From Blastococcus sp. VKM Ac-2987 (GTDB taxonomy: Bacteria; Actinomycetota; Actinomycetes; Mycobacteriales; Geodermatophilaceae), in NCBI RefSeq assembly GCF_026967805.1, contig NZ_JAPVBG010000002.1, positions 114,530 through 178,529 on the forward strand: a DNA stretch of 64,000 bases, in the 5' to 3' direction. Each line of letters opens with the position of its first letter. The stretch's first letter is position 1. The position numbers were made by a program, and so were the translations under genes. Shown here one piece after another: positions 15,535-23,660 of this stretch. Under the pieces are notes generated by a model that worked only from the letters and a program-made list of their open reading frames with translations, had not been told where the DNA came from and ran no database searches.

Positions 15535-16260
15535 TCAGTCTGCCGCCGGCGCCAGGACGTCGCCGACCCGGACCGTCCCGGACGCCAGGACGGCGGCCCG
15601 CACCGCGAGCAGCCCGTCCCGCTCGCGGTGGACGGTCTTGAGCACCGAGGTGTCACGCGCGATGCCGCCGGGCTGCGGCCGGGTGGTCATCACGCACCGC
15701 GGGATGCCGCTGCCGAGGCGCAGCCGCGCCCCGCCCAGCTCGACCTCCTTGCCGCGCAGCGCGTCCTCGCCCTCGCCGTCGAGGAAGACGTTGGCCCGGA
15801 AGCGACGGCGGTCCCAGGTACCGAGGGTGCCGGTGGAGACCAGCGAGAGCCGGATGCGCGGGCTGTCGTGGAACGGCCCGGGCGCCCCCTCCCACTGCAG
15901 CCACTCCGCGGGATCGGGCTCGTCGTCGTCTACCGCGGACTCGTAGACGGGGACGTCGGCGTCGTCCTCCGGTGCCGCCCGGAACTCCACCCGGCGGCCC
16001 ATCCAGCGCGACAGCACCGCCTCGTCGGCGGTGACCGTGCCGTCGGGCAGGACCACCTCCACGCCGCCGTCGGGCCGCAGCCGGGCCGCGCCGAACAGCA
16101 GGTCGGGCACCCGCCGGGCGGTGAGGCCCAGCCCGGTGTCCCGGTCGAACAGCGCCCACGCCCGGTCACCGGCGATCCCGAGCGGCCCGATCGCCGCCTC
16201 GGCCAGCCGCTCCCCCTGCAGCGACTTCACCGGGTAGCGCCACAGCTCCAGCACCCGCAT
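15535..16260 (-). CDS. MOSC-domain molybdopterin-sulfur-carrier-like protein
   Basis: The protein is 241 residues long. The N-terminal beta-barrel extension (RVLELWRYPVKSLQGE) and the MOSC domain proper are both present. The domain contains the conserved region IPRCVMTTRPQPGG, with the sulfur-carrying Cys. The YcbX-like architecture fits reduction of N-hydroxylated compounds or transfer of molybdenum-cofactor sulfur. It starts one base after the mutarotase stop, so the two genes are an operon. The partner reductase is not in the window. Confidence 0.87.
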   Translation of the reverse strand: MRVLELWRYPVKSLQGERLAEAAIGPLGIAGDRAWALFDRDTGLGLTARRVPDLLFGAARLRPDGGVEVVLPDGTVTADEAVLSRWMGRRVEFRAAPEDDADVPVYESAVDDDEPDPAEWLQWEGAPGPFHDSPRIRLSLVSTGTLGTWDRRRFRANVFLDGEGEDALRGKEVELGGARLRLGSGIPRCVMTTRPQPGGIARDTSVLKTVHRERDGLLAVRAAVLASGTVRVGDVLAPAAD

Positions 16261-16261
16261 C

Positions 16262-17179
16262 TCAGCCCTCCGGGGTCCACGCCAGGGACCAGGTGCCCGA
16301 CCAGGTCTCCCCCGGCCCGAGGGTGATCAGGTCGACGCCGTCGGCCAGCGCGTTCGGCGGGCAGGTCATCGGCTCGACGGCCAGGCTGCGCCGCCGCTGA
16401 CCGGCGGGCAGGTCGTCGCCGCTGTAGACCTGCAGCCACGGCCAGGACGCGTCGGCGGAGATCACCAGCTCGCCCGCGCTGCCGCGCAACCGCACGTGCG
16501 CCCAGCCGTCGGCGTCGCGGTCGAGATCGGTGAGCGGGGCGTCGAGGGGGCGGTCCCCGATCTCGCCGACCGCGCCCTCGACCGGCCGGCGCTCACCGGT
16601 GGGCAGGCCGCCGTCGAGGACCAGCTCGGTCCGGGCGGGGAGGGTCAGCTCGGCGGCCCCGATGCCGCCGTCCGCCGTCGCCCCGACGGAGAGGTAGGGG
16701 TGGAACCCGGCGCCGAACGGGGCGGGCGCCCCGCCGGGGTTCCGCACCCGCAGGGTGCTGGTGAGCCGGTCGGCGGTGAGCCGGTGGTCGACCGCGACGT
16801 CCAGCCGGAAGGGGTAGCCCGGGTGCGGCTCGACCGTCGTCCCGACCGTGACGGAACCGTCCGCCTCGCCCAGCACCTCCCACGGCTGCCAGCCGACGAG
16901 CCCGTGGATGGCGTGCGGCTCCTCGGGCGACCGGACCTCCAGCTGCAGCTCCTCGCCGGCCCAGGTCCACCGGCCGTGCCGCAGCCGGTTGGGCCAGGGG
17001 ACGAGGACCGCACCGCGCCAGCCGGGCGCGACGGTGCCGGCGGCGTAGCCGTCCAGCACCTCCCAGCCCCCGACGGCGAGCCGGCGCAGCGTGCCGCCGC
17101 GCAGGTCCACGGCCAGCCGGGCGTCGCCGGCGGTCAGCTCCACCTCGGTGCGGTCGGCGTCGGGCCAGGTGTCGGGCAT
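16262..17179 (-). CDS. Aldose 1-epimerase (mutarotase) family protein
   Basis: The protein is 305 residues long. Characteristic features are LVPWPNRLRHGRW near residue 60, HAIHGLVGW with the catalytic His region, FGAGFHPYLSV and a late EPMTCPPNAL. It interconverts alpha and beta anomers of aldohexoses, or acts on glucose-6-phosphate in the YeaD branch. It is first in a minus-strand unit with MOSC and S4 genes, an association with no obvious metabolic logic. Its upstream side faces the end of the sigma operon, with an imperfect hairpin between (17203-17267). Confidence 0.87.
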   Translation of the reverse strand: MPDTWPDADRTEVELTAGDARLAVDLRGGTLRRLAVGGWEVLDGYAAGTVAPGWRGAVLVPWPNRLRHGRWTWAGEELQLEVRSPEEPHAIHGLVGWQPWEVLGEADGSVTVGTTVEPHPGYPFRLDVAVDHRLTADRLTSTLRVRNPGGAPAPFGAGFHPYLSVGATADGGIGAAELTLPARTELVLDGGLPTGERRPVEGAVGEIGDRPLDAPLTDLDRDADGWAHVRLRGSAGELVISADASWPWLQVYSGDDLPAGQRRRSLAVEPMTCPPNALADGVDLITLGPGETWSGTWSLAWTPEG

Positions 17180-17202
17180 GGCGTCAGCTCACCACACCCG
17201 AC

Positions 17203-17267
17203 GCACCCGCATCCGCCGCGCGGTGGTGTCCGGCCGCCCGGAGACCACCGCGGGACGGATGCGGGCG
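17203..17267 (-). terminator. Long imperfect hairpin after sigma-factor operon
   Basis: Two arms of about 30 bases, gcacccgcatccgc... from 17203 and its near-complement ending at 17267, pair around a short loop near 17234-17237 with only a few mismatches. It lies just downstream of the sigma operon stop at 17275 and before the mutarotase start, so it probably ends sigma-operon transcription. Confidence 0.5.
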
Positions 17268-17274
17268 CCCCCGG

Positions 17275-18318
17275 TCAGGGGTGGTAGGTGACCTGCTCGG
17301 CCAGCTCGACCACCTGCTGCTCGGTCAACGCGTCCGGCGCCTGCACCGTGAACGTGGTGCCGTCCTCGAACTGCGCCTGCAGGAACCAACCCGCCGTCCC
17401 AGGACCGTTGTCGACGGTGACCAGCTGCGCGGGCCGACCGTGCACGGTGACCGGCACGACCGGGCCGACCGGCCCCATCAGCTGGTCGAGCAGCTGGTCC
17501 ACGGGGACGACGTCCTCGGGCAGCGGCACGTGCACGGTGATCGTCTGCTGCTCGTAGGCGTCGTTGACCAGGGTCAGGACCCGCCCCATCTTGTACGCCT
17601 GCAGGGACCAGCCGGCCGGCGCCAGCTCGGCCGTCAGCGTGGCCCGCTGCGGCCGGTCGACCAGGGACTCGGCGACGGCGACGAGCTCGGAGGTCCGGCT
17701 GTAGGCGCCCTCGCCGGTCAGCACCACCCACTGGTCGTCCCGGCGTTCCCACACGAGCTCGGCGAACAGGTCGCGCTCGCAGACGGTCAGGCCGTCCTCG
17801 CAGTAGACGTCCCGGGATCCGCGGACCACGTCGGCATCCCTGCCGTCGACGCCGACCTCCGCGCGCTCGGTGACGTGGACGTGCTCGTAGGCCTCCTCCA
17901 GCCAGTCGGGCTCGTCCTCGTGGACCCCCATAGTGAACCGGTCGTCGCCGTCCGCGGAGTCGTACTCGGCGAATCCCGCCGAGTCGCGGTCCCCGCTGAA
18001 CGCCGGCCGCATCCCGGCCGGCTCGGGGTCGAGCGACAGCGGGAAGGTCGGCATCCGGAAGTCGACGAGGGTGACGCTCTCCGCCGGGGTGCCGGGACCG
18101 TCCGGCGCGGCGATGACGACGGCGGCGGCCCAGGCGGCCGCGACCGTGCCGGCGGCCAGCCCGAGGCGGAGGACGGCCCGCCGGCCGGGCACCCGCGCGC
18201 GCCGGGGCGCCGGGCCGTCGATCTCGGCGAGCAGCGCGGCGCGAGCGGCCGAGCGGGCGGCGGAGGACAGCGGCGGGGCGTCGGGGCCCCCCTCGCGGAG
18301 CAGCGTGAGGTCGTTCAT
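17275..18318 (-). CDS. Membrane protein cotranscribed with sigma factor (putative regulator)
   Basis: The protein is 347 residues long. The N-terminal 45 residues are cytoplasmic and basic (RRARVPGRRAVLR), followed by one transmembrane helix (GLAAGTVAAAWAAAVVIAA). The rest, about 270 residues, is extracytoplasmic and contains a DVYCEDGLTVCERD segment with two Cys that may form a disulfide. It resembles CU044_5270-type proteins that follow ECF sigma genes in actinobacteria. The ATG start overlaps the sigma stop (ATGA). An anti-sigma or sensor role is inferred from this coupling; there is no classical zinc anti-sigma motif. Confidence 0.7.
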   Translation of the reverse strand: MNDLTLLREGGPDAPPLSSAARSAARAALLAEIDGPAPRRARVPGRRAVLRLGLAAGTVAAAWAAAVVIAAPDGPGTPAESVTLVDFRMPTFPLSLDPEPAGMRPAFSGDRDSAGFAEYDSADGDDRFTMGVHEDEPDWLEEAYEHVHVTERAEVGVDGRDADVVRGSRDVYCEDGLTVCERDLFAELVWERRDDQWVVLTGEGAYSRTSELVAVAESLVDRPQRATLTAELAPAGWSLQAYKMGRVLTLVNDAYEQQTITVHVPLPEDVVPVDQLLDQLMGPVGPVVPVTVHGRPAQLVTVDNGPGTAGWFLQAQFEDGTTFTVQAPDALTEQQVVELAEQVTYHP

Positions 18319-19004
18319 CGGTCCCCCTCCTCGGAGGTCGGGTCGAGCACGGAGAGGCCGCTGAGCGCGGCGCGGGTCTGACGGCGGGCGCGGTGCAACC
18401 GGGAGCGCACCGTGCCGACGGGGACGTCGAGGACGGCCGCGATCTCCTCGTAGCCGAGCTCCCCCCACGCGAGCAGGAGCAGCGCGTCGCGGTCACGGGG
18501 CTTCAGCCCGGCCAGCGCCGCGGCGAGCGGGCCGCGCAGCGCCTGGGCGTCCAGCCGGTCCGCCGCGTCGCCCGGATCGGTGCCGTGCCGCTCGGGCTCG
18601 GCGGCGGCCCGGGCCAGGGCCTTGTACCGGCGCTGCTCGGTGCGCAGGTGCCCGCGCACGACGTTGGTCGCGATGCCCAGCAGCCACGGCCGCACCTCGA
18701 CGTGCTCGGGCCGGTAGGCGGCCCGGCGTCGGAAGGCGATCAGGAAGGTCTCGCTGAGCAGGTCGTCGGCCAGCTCCCCCACCCGGCGGCCCAGGTAGCT
18801 GTGCACGGTCGCCGCGTGCCGGTCGAACAGCGGCGCGAACTCGGCCGGGTCCGCCACCGACCGGGCGATCAGCTCGGCGTCGCCCGGCAGCGAGTCGGGC
18901 AGGGCGCGCAGCCGGAGGGGCTCGGCGGGTGGACCGGCGGACCGGTGCAGCGCCGTCGGGGTCACGGCAGGTGATGATCCGGCCGCGATCGGTGAAGTCG
19001 TCAC
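18315..19004 (-). CDS. ECF-type RNA polymerase sigma factor
   Basis: The protein is 229 residues long. Region 2 reads FAPLFDRHAATVHSYLGRR and DDLLSETFLIAFRRR followed by VRPWLLGIATNVVRGHLR. Region 4 reads LAGLKPRDRDALLLLAWG and YEEIAAVLDVPVGTVRSRL, the -35-binding helix-turn-helix. The gene is followed, with a four-base overlap, by a single-pass membrane protein that may hold it inactive. The GTG at 19004 has no visible ribosome-binding site; a second GTG at 18965 would shorten it by 13 residues. Two copies of a 14-bp direct repeat lie upstream. The regulon is unknown. Confidence 0.9.
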   Translation of the reverse strand: MTTSPIAAGSSPAVTPTALHRSAGPPAEPLRLRALPDSLPGDAELIARSVADPAEFAPLFDRHAATVHSYLGRRVGELADDLLSETFLIAFRRRAAYRPEHVEVRPWLLGIATNVVRGHLRTEQRRYKALARAAAEPERHGTDPGDAADRLDAQALRGPLAAALAGLKPRDRDALLLLAWGELGYEEIAAVLDVPVGTVRSRLHRARRQTRAALSGLSVLDPTSEEGDR

Positions 19005-19084
19005 ACCCGTTGATGTCCGGAGCGGCGGATCGGGTTCACGGCCGGTCCGCGGTCCGCTGCCGACGTCCCCGCCCTCCCGAGCTC

Positions 19085-19122
19085 TTCCGCGGAGAAGCGC
19101 ACCGGACTTTCCGCGGAGAAGC
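19085..19122. repeat. Direct repeat upstream of the sigma gene
   Basis: The 14-mer ttccgcggagaagc occurs at 19085-19098 and again at 19109-19122, a 24-bp period. The region is non-coding, between the sigma gene start and the end of the lipoprotein gene. It might be a binding site for a regulator. Confidence 0.6.
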
Positions 19123-19124
19123 AG

Positions 19125-19478
19125 CTATCCGGAGCAGTTCTCGTCGCCGTAGGCGCTCACGGTGTCGGCGGCCGCGAGGAACTCCGCCAGCTGCTCGTCG
19201 CCCAGCTCGCCGCCCGCCACCGCCCCCTCCAGGTCGGCGTCGTCGGGGAAGGTGTCGGCCATGTACCGGACGGCGTCCTCGACCTCGTCCGCCCCGTCGG
19301 GAACGCTGTCGGCCATCGACTCCAGCACCCGCTGCGCCTCGTCCCCGTCCCTCGGCTCGATCTCGGCCGTCGCCAGGTACTGCGCGCAGAACTCCTCGAC
19401 GCTGCCACCACCGCAGCCGCTCAGCCCGACGGGGAGGGTGACCGCGGCGGCGACCAGGACGATCTTCCGGATGCGCAT
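19125..19478 (-). CDS. Small secreted lipoprotein
   Basis: The protein is 117 residues long. It starts MRIRKIVLVAAAVTLPVGLS and then has a lipobox ending in LSGC, so the mature N-terminus should be a lipid-modified Cys at about residue 21. The mature part is acidic and contains two further Cys (EEFCAQYL and the C-terminal ENCSG). These may form a disulfide, as in small actinobacterial lipoproteins of unknown role. The ATG start follows GGAAGGAAG, which rules out the longer frame. It may be expressed independently of the sigma gene downstream of it on the same strand. Confidence 0.8.
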   Translation of the reverse strand: MRIRKIVLVAAAVTLPVGLSGCGGGSVEEFCAQYLATAEIEPRDGDEAQRVLESMADSVPDGADEVEDAVRYMADTFPDDADLEGAVAGGELGDEQLAEFLAAADTVSAYGDENCSG

Positions 19479-19580
19479 GGGGCTTCCTTCCCGGGGCGGG
19501 CGGCCCGGCCTCGCGGTCGACGACGTCCGACCACCTTCACACACCCCGGCCGGAGGACCGGACCGGGCCGTACCCGAACC

Positions 19581-20048
19581 TCAGCAGCCGGCGTCCAGGA
19601 CCTTCTCGAAGAACAGCGAGCCGGCCGCGTCCGGATCACCGGCGTAGGACCCGAACGCACCGATCGGCCGGTAGCCGGCGCCGGTGTAGAGACCGACCGC
19701 CTCGGGCTGCAGCGGCCCGGTCTCCAGCCGGAGCACGAACCAGCCGCGGGCGCGGGCGCCGGCCTCCAGCCCCGCCAGGACCGACCTCGACACCCCGCGC
19801 CCCCGCGCGACCGGCGCCACGTACATGCGCTTCACCTCGGCCACCCCGTCACCCAGCTCCCGCAGGGCACCGCAGCCGAGCGCCGTGCCGTCGTCGTCCC
19901 GGGCGACCAGCACCACGCTGACGTCGGCGGCCGACGGCGGCCGGCCCGGCTCCTCCTTGCCGCCGTAGCGGGCCCGGATCTCGGTCTGCTGATCGGTGGT
20001 GAGCCGCCGGACGTCGGGGTCGTCCCAGGCAGCCGCCTCGATGATCAC
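19581..20048 (-). CDS. GNAT-family N-acetyltransferase
   Basis: The protein is 155 residues long from GTG 20048. The acetyl-CoA-binding motif A reads VKRMYVAPVARGRGVSRSVLAGLE (about 96-119), followed by LRLETGPLQPEAVGLYTGAGY, the usual motif B. Substrate is unknown; the fold serves antibiotics, proteins, polyamines and amino acids. A longer upstream frame exists but crosses the start of the divergent acyl-CoA dehydrogenase gene. The start is preceded by GGCAGGATC. It shares a 76-bp promoter region with the dehydrogenase. Confidence 0.85.
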   Translation of the reverse strand: MIIEAAAWDDPDVRRLTTDQQTEIRARYGGKEEPGRPPSAADVSVVLVARDDDGTALGCGALRELGDGVAEVKRMYVAPVARGRGVSRSVLAGLEAGARARGWFVLRLETGPLQPEAVGLYTGAGYRPIGAFGSYAGDPDAAGSLFFEKVLDAGC

Positions 20049-20124
20049 GGAGCGGATCCTGCCAACGGCCGGGGAGCCGCTCCGGAGGTACCGTCCGCTG
20101 GACGCCCCACCGCGAAGGAGCACC

Positions 20125-21288
20125 GTGCCGGTCGACCGCGAACTGCCCACCTCCGAGGCCGAGGACCTGCTGGCCCTCGTCCGCGAGATCGCCGACGCCG
20201 AGCTGGTCCCGAAGGCGGCGCGGTACGAGCGCGAGGAGCGCTTCCCGCGCGAGGTGTTCCGCCTCCTCGGCGACGCCGGGCTGATGGGCCTGCCGTTCCC
20301 CGAGGAGATCGGCGGGGGCGGCCAGCCCTACGCCGTCTACCTGCAGGTGCTCGAGGAGCTGGCGGCCCGCTGGGCGAGCGTCGCCCTCGGCATCAGCGTG
20401 CACACCCTGGCCTGCTCCCCCATCGCCGTCTTCGGCACCGGCGCCCAGCGTCGCGACCTCCTGCCGGAGATGGTCGGCGGCACCCTGATCGGCGCCTACT
20501 CGCTGTCCGAGGCGCACGCCGGCTCCGACGTGGCGGCCATGCGCGCGAACGCGACGCCCGCCGGGGACGGCTGGGTGGCCCGCGGGGAGAAGGCCTGGGT
20601 CACGCACGGCGGGCACGCCGACTTCTACTCGACGTTCCTGCGCACGCCGGCCGACGGCGACCGGGCCATCTCCTGCTTCCACCTGACCCCGGACCTGCCC
20701 GGGTTCAGCACCGCGAAGCCCGAGGAGAAGATGGGGCTGACCGGCTCGACCACCGCGGCCATCCGGCTCGACGACGTACCGATCCCGGCCGACCGGCTGG
20801 TGGGCGAGCCCGGCCGCGGCATGGCCATCGCGCTCGGCGCCCTCGACTCCGGGCGCCTGGGGATCAGCGCGGTCGCCGTGGGGCTGGCGCAGTCGGCCCT
20901 CGACGTCGCCGTCGGCTACGCGGTGGAGCGGGAGGCCTTCGGCCGCCCGATCGCCGACCACCAGGGGGTGGCGTTCCTGCTGGCCGACATGGCCGCGGCC
21001 GTGGAGTCCGCCCGCGCCACCTACCTGGTCGCCGCCCGCCGCAAGGACGCCGGCAAGCCGTTCTCGCGGCAGGCCAGCATCGCCAAGCTGATCGCCACCG
21101 ACGCCGCCATGAAGGTGACCACCGACGCCGTCCAGGTGCTGGGTGGCGCCGGCTACACCCGCGACCACCCGGCCGAGCGCTACATGCGCGAGGCGAAGGT
21201 CATGCAGATCTTCGAGGGCACCAACCAGATCCAGCGGATGGTCATCGGCCGGCACCTCGCTGCGGAGGCCGTGCCTCCCGCCGGCTGA
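20125..21288 (+). CDS. Acyl-CoA dehydrogenase
   Basis: The protein is 387 residues long, the usual family length. It has the N-terminal helical domain, the FAD-binding middle domain with YSLSEAHAGSDVAAM and AWVTHGGHAD, and the C-terminal domain with REAFGRPIADHQ and a final MQIFEGTNQIQRM. The Glu in FEGTNQIQ is the catalytic base of short- and medium-chain dehydrogenases. The enzyme oxidises acyl-CoA at the alpha-beta bond and passes electrons to ETF. The GTG start follows AAGGAG at 20115-20120. It is a single-gene unit; chain-length preference cannot be read. Confidence 0.92.
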   Translation: MPVDRELPTSEAEDLLALVREIADAELVPKAARYEREERFPREVFRLLGDAGLMGLPFPEEIGGGGQPYAVYLQVLEELAARWASVALGISVHTLACSPIAVFGTGAQRRDLLPEMVGGTLIGAYSLSEAHAGSDVAAMRANATPAGDGWVARGEKAWVTHGGHADFYSTFLRTPADGDRAISCFHLTPDLPGFSTAKPEEKMGLTGSTTAAIRLDDVPIPADRLVGEPGRGMAIALGALDSGRLGISAVAVGLAQSALDVAVGYAVEREAFGRPIADHQGVAFLLADMAAAVESARATYLVAARRKDAGKPFSRQASIAKLIATDAAMKVTTDAVQVLGGAGYTRDHPAERYMREAKVMQIFEGTNQIQRMVIGRHLAAEAVPPAG

Positions 21289-21310
21289 GCCGGGGCGTCG
21301 GACCTGACGC

Positions 21311-21324
21311 GTTCCACGTGGAAC
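21311..21324. other. parS: parS-like centromere site
   Basis: An exact GTTCCACGTGGAAC palindrome lies 22 bp after the acyl-CoA dehydrogenase stop and before the DUF1707 gene. It is non-coding and the ParB-binding core is perfect. Confidence 0.85.
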
Positions 21325-21397
21325 CGGTGACACCTGTCAGTGGACCGCGTGCGTCGCGCCGGATCAGACTGGGGGCATCCCGAGCGAGGAGAACGAC

Positions 21398-21868
21398 ATG
21401 CCCGAGCCCCACCTGCGTGCGGCCGACTCCGACCGCGCCGCCGTCGCCACCGTCCTGGGCCAGGCGATGTCGGACGGGCGGCTCACCGTCGCCGAGTACG
21501 ACGAGCGCCTCGCCCGGGCCTACACGGCCCGCACCTTCGGCGAGCTGGCACCGCTCACCGCCGACCTGCCCCGCAGCGCCGGTGCGTCGGCCGCCCGCCC
21601 GGCGGGTGCCGTGGCGGAGACGGCCGCCGACCCGGCCGCGGCGTGCGGGGGCGTCCCGGGCCGGCACCTCTGGGCGGTGTGGGGCTCCTGGGCGAGCACC
21701 GCGCTGATCGTGCTGGCGGTGTGGGCGGTCAGCTCCATCGGCGCGGGGGAGTTCCTCTACTTCTGGCCGTTCTGGGTGATCGTCCCCTGGGGCGCCATGC
21801 TCGCGTTCGGCACGCTCGGCGACCGCCTGCGGCCCGGCGACCGGGACCACCGCCGGCTGCACGGCTGA
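21398..21868 (+). CDS. DUF1707 domain membrane protein
   Basis: The protein is 156 residues long. Residues 4-58 are a DUF1707 module: HLRAADSDRAAVATVLGQAM, DGRLTVAEYDERLARAYTAR and FGELAPLTADLP. This short all-helical domain is very common in actinobacteria and thought to act in protein contacts at the membrane. Two transmembrane helices follow (STALIVLAVWAVSS and FLYFWPFWVIVPWGAMLAF). The ATG start has CGAGGAGAA upstream. Function is unknown. The gene starts 73 bp after a parS-like site. Confidence 0.82.
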   Translation: MPEPHLRAADSDRAAVATVLGQAMSDGRLTVAEYDERLARAYTARTFGELAPLTADLPRSAGASAARPAGAVAETAADPAAACGGVPGRHLWAVWGSWASTALIVLAVWAVSSIGAGEFLYFWPFWVIVPWGAMLAFGTLGDRLRPGDRDHRRLHG

Positions 21869-22055
21869 CCTGACGGCCGGCCCGGCCCGAGCCCTCCCGA
21901 TCGGCGGCCGCCCGCCGGGGAGCCGGGGAGCCCGGGACCGGGCTCGGCACGCGGAGCGGACGGGTGGGCCGCGCACGACGGGGTAGGGCGCGACGGGGTG
22001 GGGCGAGGCCCGGCCCGCGGCGGAGCACCGCCGCACCGACGTCCCAGGAGGAACC

Positions 22056-22442
22056 GTGCACTCGATGACCGAGCGCTTCACCGCCGCACTGCACACGATC
22101 GACCGCGACCGCGACGTCGGGCCGATGCTCGACCTCACCGGCGACGACGCCCAGCTCGTCAAGCTCGACGAGCACCACGAGACCTCCGGCAAGGACGGCG
22201 CGAAGGCCTTCTGGGAAGACTACCGCAACGTCTTCGGCGACCTGGAGACGACCTTCACCTCCTCCGTGATCGGGGAGAGCAGCGCCGCCCTCGAGTGGAC
22301 CTCGACCGGCACGCTGCGCAGCGGCAAGCCGTTCACCTACCGGGGCGTCACGGTCATCGAGGGCGACGAGGACCGGCTCAGCGGCGTCCGCACCTACTAC
22401 GACTCGGCGGCCTTCGTGCAGGGGACCGGCGGATCGGCCTGA
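22056..22442 (+). CDS. NTF2/SnoaL-like protein
   Basis: The protein is 128 residues long. The start is GTG 22056, preceded by a strong AGGAGGAA; ATG 22065 is an in-frame alternative. The sequence alternates helix and strand as in a cone-shaped NTF2-like fold: N-terminal FTAALHTIDRDRDV, central KAFWEDYRNVF and C-terminal TYRGVTVIEGDEDRL with VRTYYDSAAF. Such proteins are small isomerases/hydrolases or binding proteins. No active-site pair is certain here. Followed by a strong hairpin that also serves the converging tRNA gene. Confidence 0.75.
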   Translation: MHSMTERFTAALHTIDRDRDVGPMLDLTGDDAQLVKLDEHHETSGKDGAKAFWEDYRNVFGDLETTFTSSVIGESSAALEWTSTGTLRSGKPFTYRGVTVIEGDEDRLSGVRTYYDSAAFVQGTGGSA

Positions 22443-22452
22443 CCGCCACGTG

Positions 22453-22490
22453 CGACGAGCGCCGGCCCCCGAGGGGACCGGCGCTCGTCG
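22453..22490. terminator. Bidirectional hairpin between NTF2-like gene and tRNA-Leu
   Basis: Arms of 13 bases pair exactly (cgacgagcgccgg at 22453-22465 with 22478-22490), with additional C/G pairing inside. It lies between the plus-strand stop at 22442 and the 3' end of the minus-strand tRNA at 22495. Confidence 0.7.
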
Positions 22491-22494
22491 TGCC

Positions 22495-22580
22495 TGGTGG
22501 GCAAGGGGGGAGTTGAACCCCCACGTCCTTTCGGACACACGGACCTGAACCGTGCGCGTCTGCCATTCCGCCACTTGCCC
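22495..22580 (-). tRNA. tRNA-Leu (anticodon CAG)
   Basis: The acceptor arm GGGCAAG pairs with CTTGCCC. The anticodon loop TTCAGGT sits between CACGG and CCGTG, giving CAG, which reads the CTG leucine codon. A variable arm typical of tRNA-Leu is present (GTCCGAAAGGAC) and the T-loop TTCAACT is standard. The 3' ACCA is encoded, unlike in the Ala and Ile tRNAs of this window. Length is 86 nt including CCA. Confidence 0.95.
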
Positions 22581-22756
22581 TGGCGAGGGAAGACAGTAGC
22601 AGCCGCGCGCCCGGCCCCCGGTGGGGGGCTGATCGGCGGGCGCGTCCGGCGACGACGTGCGGGGCGTCGCGGGTCGCTGGGCGGTCAGGCGCGCCGGGCC
22701 CGGCTACGATCACGGGTGGCAGAGTGGGACGTCCGGGCGAGCGCGAGGGAGCGACT

Positions 22757-23575
22757 GTGGGTGTGCTGCAGCGCTTCGAGCGCCGGCTGGAAGGCATGGT
22801 CGGTCTGGCCTTCGCGCGGCTCTTCAAGGGCAAGGTGCACCCGGCGGAGATCGCCAAGGCGCTGCAGCGCGAGGCCGACGAGCAGCGCTCGATCATCGGC
22901 GAGGGCCGCGTCCTCGCCCCCAACGTCTACGTCGTCCGCCTGGGCGAGACCGACTTCGCGCACCTGGGCCAGTGGTCCGACCAGCTGGCCGGCGAGCTCG
23001 CCGACATGGTCACCGAGCACATCGACGACGAGGGCTACCAGGTCTTCGACAAGGTCACCGTCGCGCTCGAGCAGGACGACGAGCTGACCACCGGCGTCTT
23101 CGAGGTCAGCTCCCAGGTCGCCGACCCGGCCCGCCGGTCCGCCCGCGTCGACGTCCCGCCCATGGCGTCGGCCCCCGTGGGCGGGCACCCGCCGCTGCCC
23201 CCGCTCCCGCCGCTGCGCGGCCGGATGGCCACCGACACCGGCAAGCAGGAGCCGTCGGTCGTCGGGCGGGCCGGGTCGCGGAGCACCTCCACCCACGTGC
23301 TCCTTGTCGACGGCCCCGGCACCCGCCACGAGCTCACCACCGGACGCAACGTCATCGGCCGGGGCACCGAGGCCGACATCCGGCTGCCCGACACCGGCGT
23401 GAGCCGCAAGCACGTGGACGTCGTCCTCGACGGCGACGTCGCCGTGGTGGAGGACCTCGGGTCGACCAACGGCACGCTCGTCAACGGCCGCCGCGTCACC
23501 CGCCAGCCGCTCAGCGACGGCGACGTCATCCGCATCGGCCACTCGGTCCTGGTCTACCGGCAGGACGGGGCGTGA
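22757..23575 (+). CDS. fhaA: FHA-domain protein FhaA
   Basis: The protein is 272 residues long. The start MGVLQRFERRLEGMVG (GTG 22757, after GAGGGAG) is the canonical FhaA N-terminus; the N-terminal DUF3662 domain runs to about residue 120 (LFKGKVHPAEIAKALQREAD). After a Pro-rich linker, the C-terminal FHA domain carries GRNVIGRG, the phosphothreonine-contact stretch VSRKHVDV and LGSTNGTLVNGRR. FHA domains bind phosphothreonine; in mycobacteria FhaA binds PknB-phosphorylated MviN to restrain wall synthesis. Here it leads the fhaA-fhaB-pstP-rodA-pbpA-pknA-pknB locus. Confidence 0.95.
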   Translation: MGVLQRFERRLEGMVGLAFARLFKGKVHPAEIAKALQREADEQRSIIGEGRVLAPNVYVVRLGETDFAHLGQWSDQLAGELADMVTEHIDDEGYQVFDKVTVALEQDDELTTGVFEVSSQVADPARRSARVDVPPMASAPVGGHPPLPPLPPLRGRMATDTGKQEPSVVGRAGSRSTSTHVLLVDGPGTRHELTTGRNVIGRGTEADIRLPDTGVSRKHVDVVLDGDVAVVEDLGSTNGTLVNGRRVTRQPLSDGDVIRIGHSVLVYRQDGA

Positions 23576-23660
23576 CCGGTCACCCGCGGTCGCAGCACGA
23601 CGGGATCCGGCAGGGCCGGCTCCGCCGCGATGCCGGGCCGGCTCCTGCGGGGGCGACGCC

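Noticed and set aside
22581..22756. A further RNA gene upstream of fhaA
   Set aside because: No cloverleaf or strong hairpin; the gap is explained by the tRNA-Leu and fhaA promoters.
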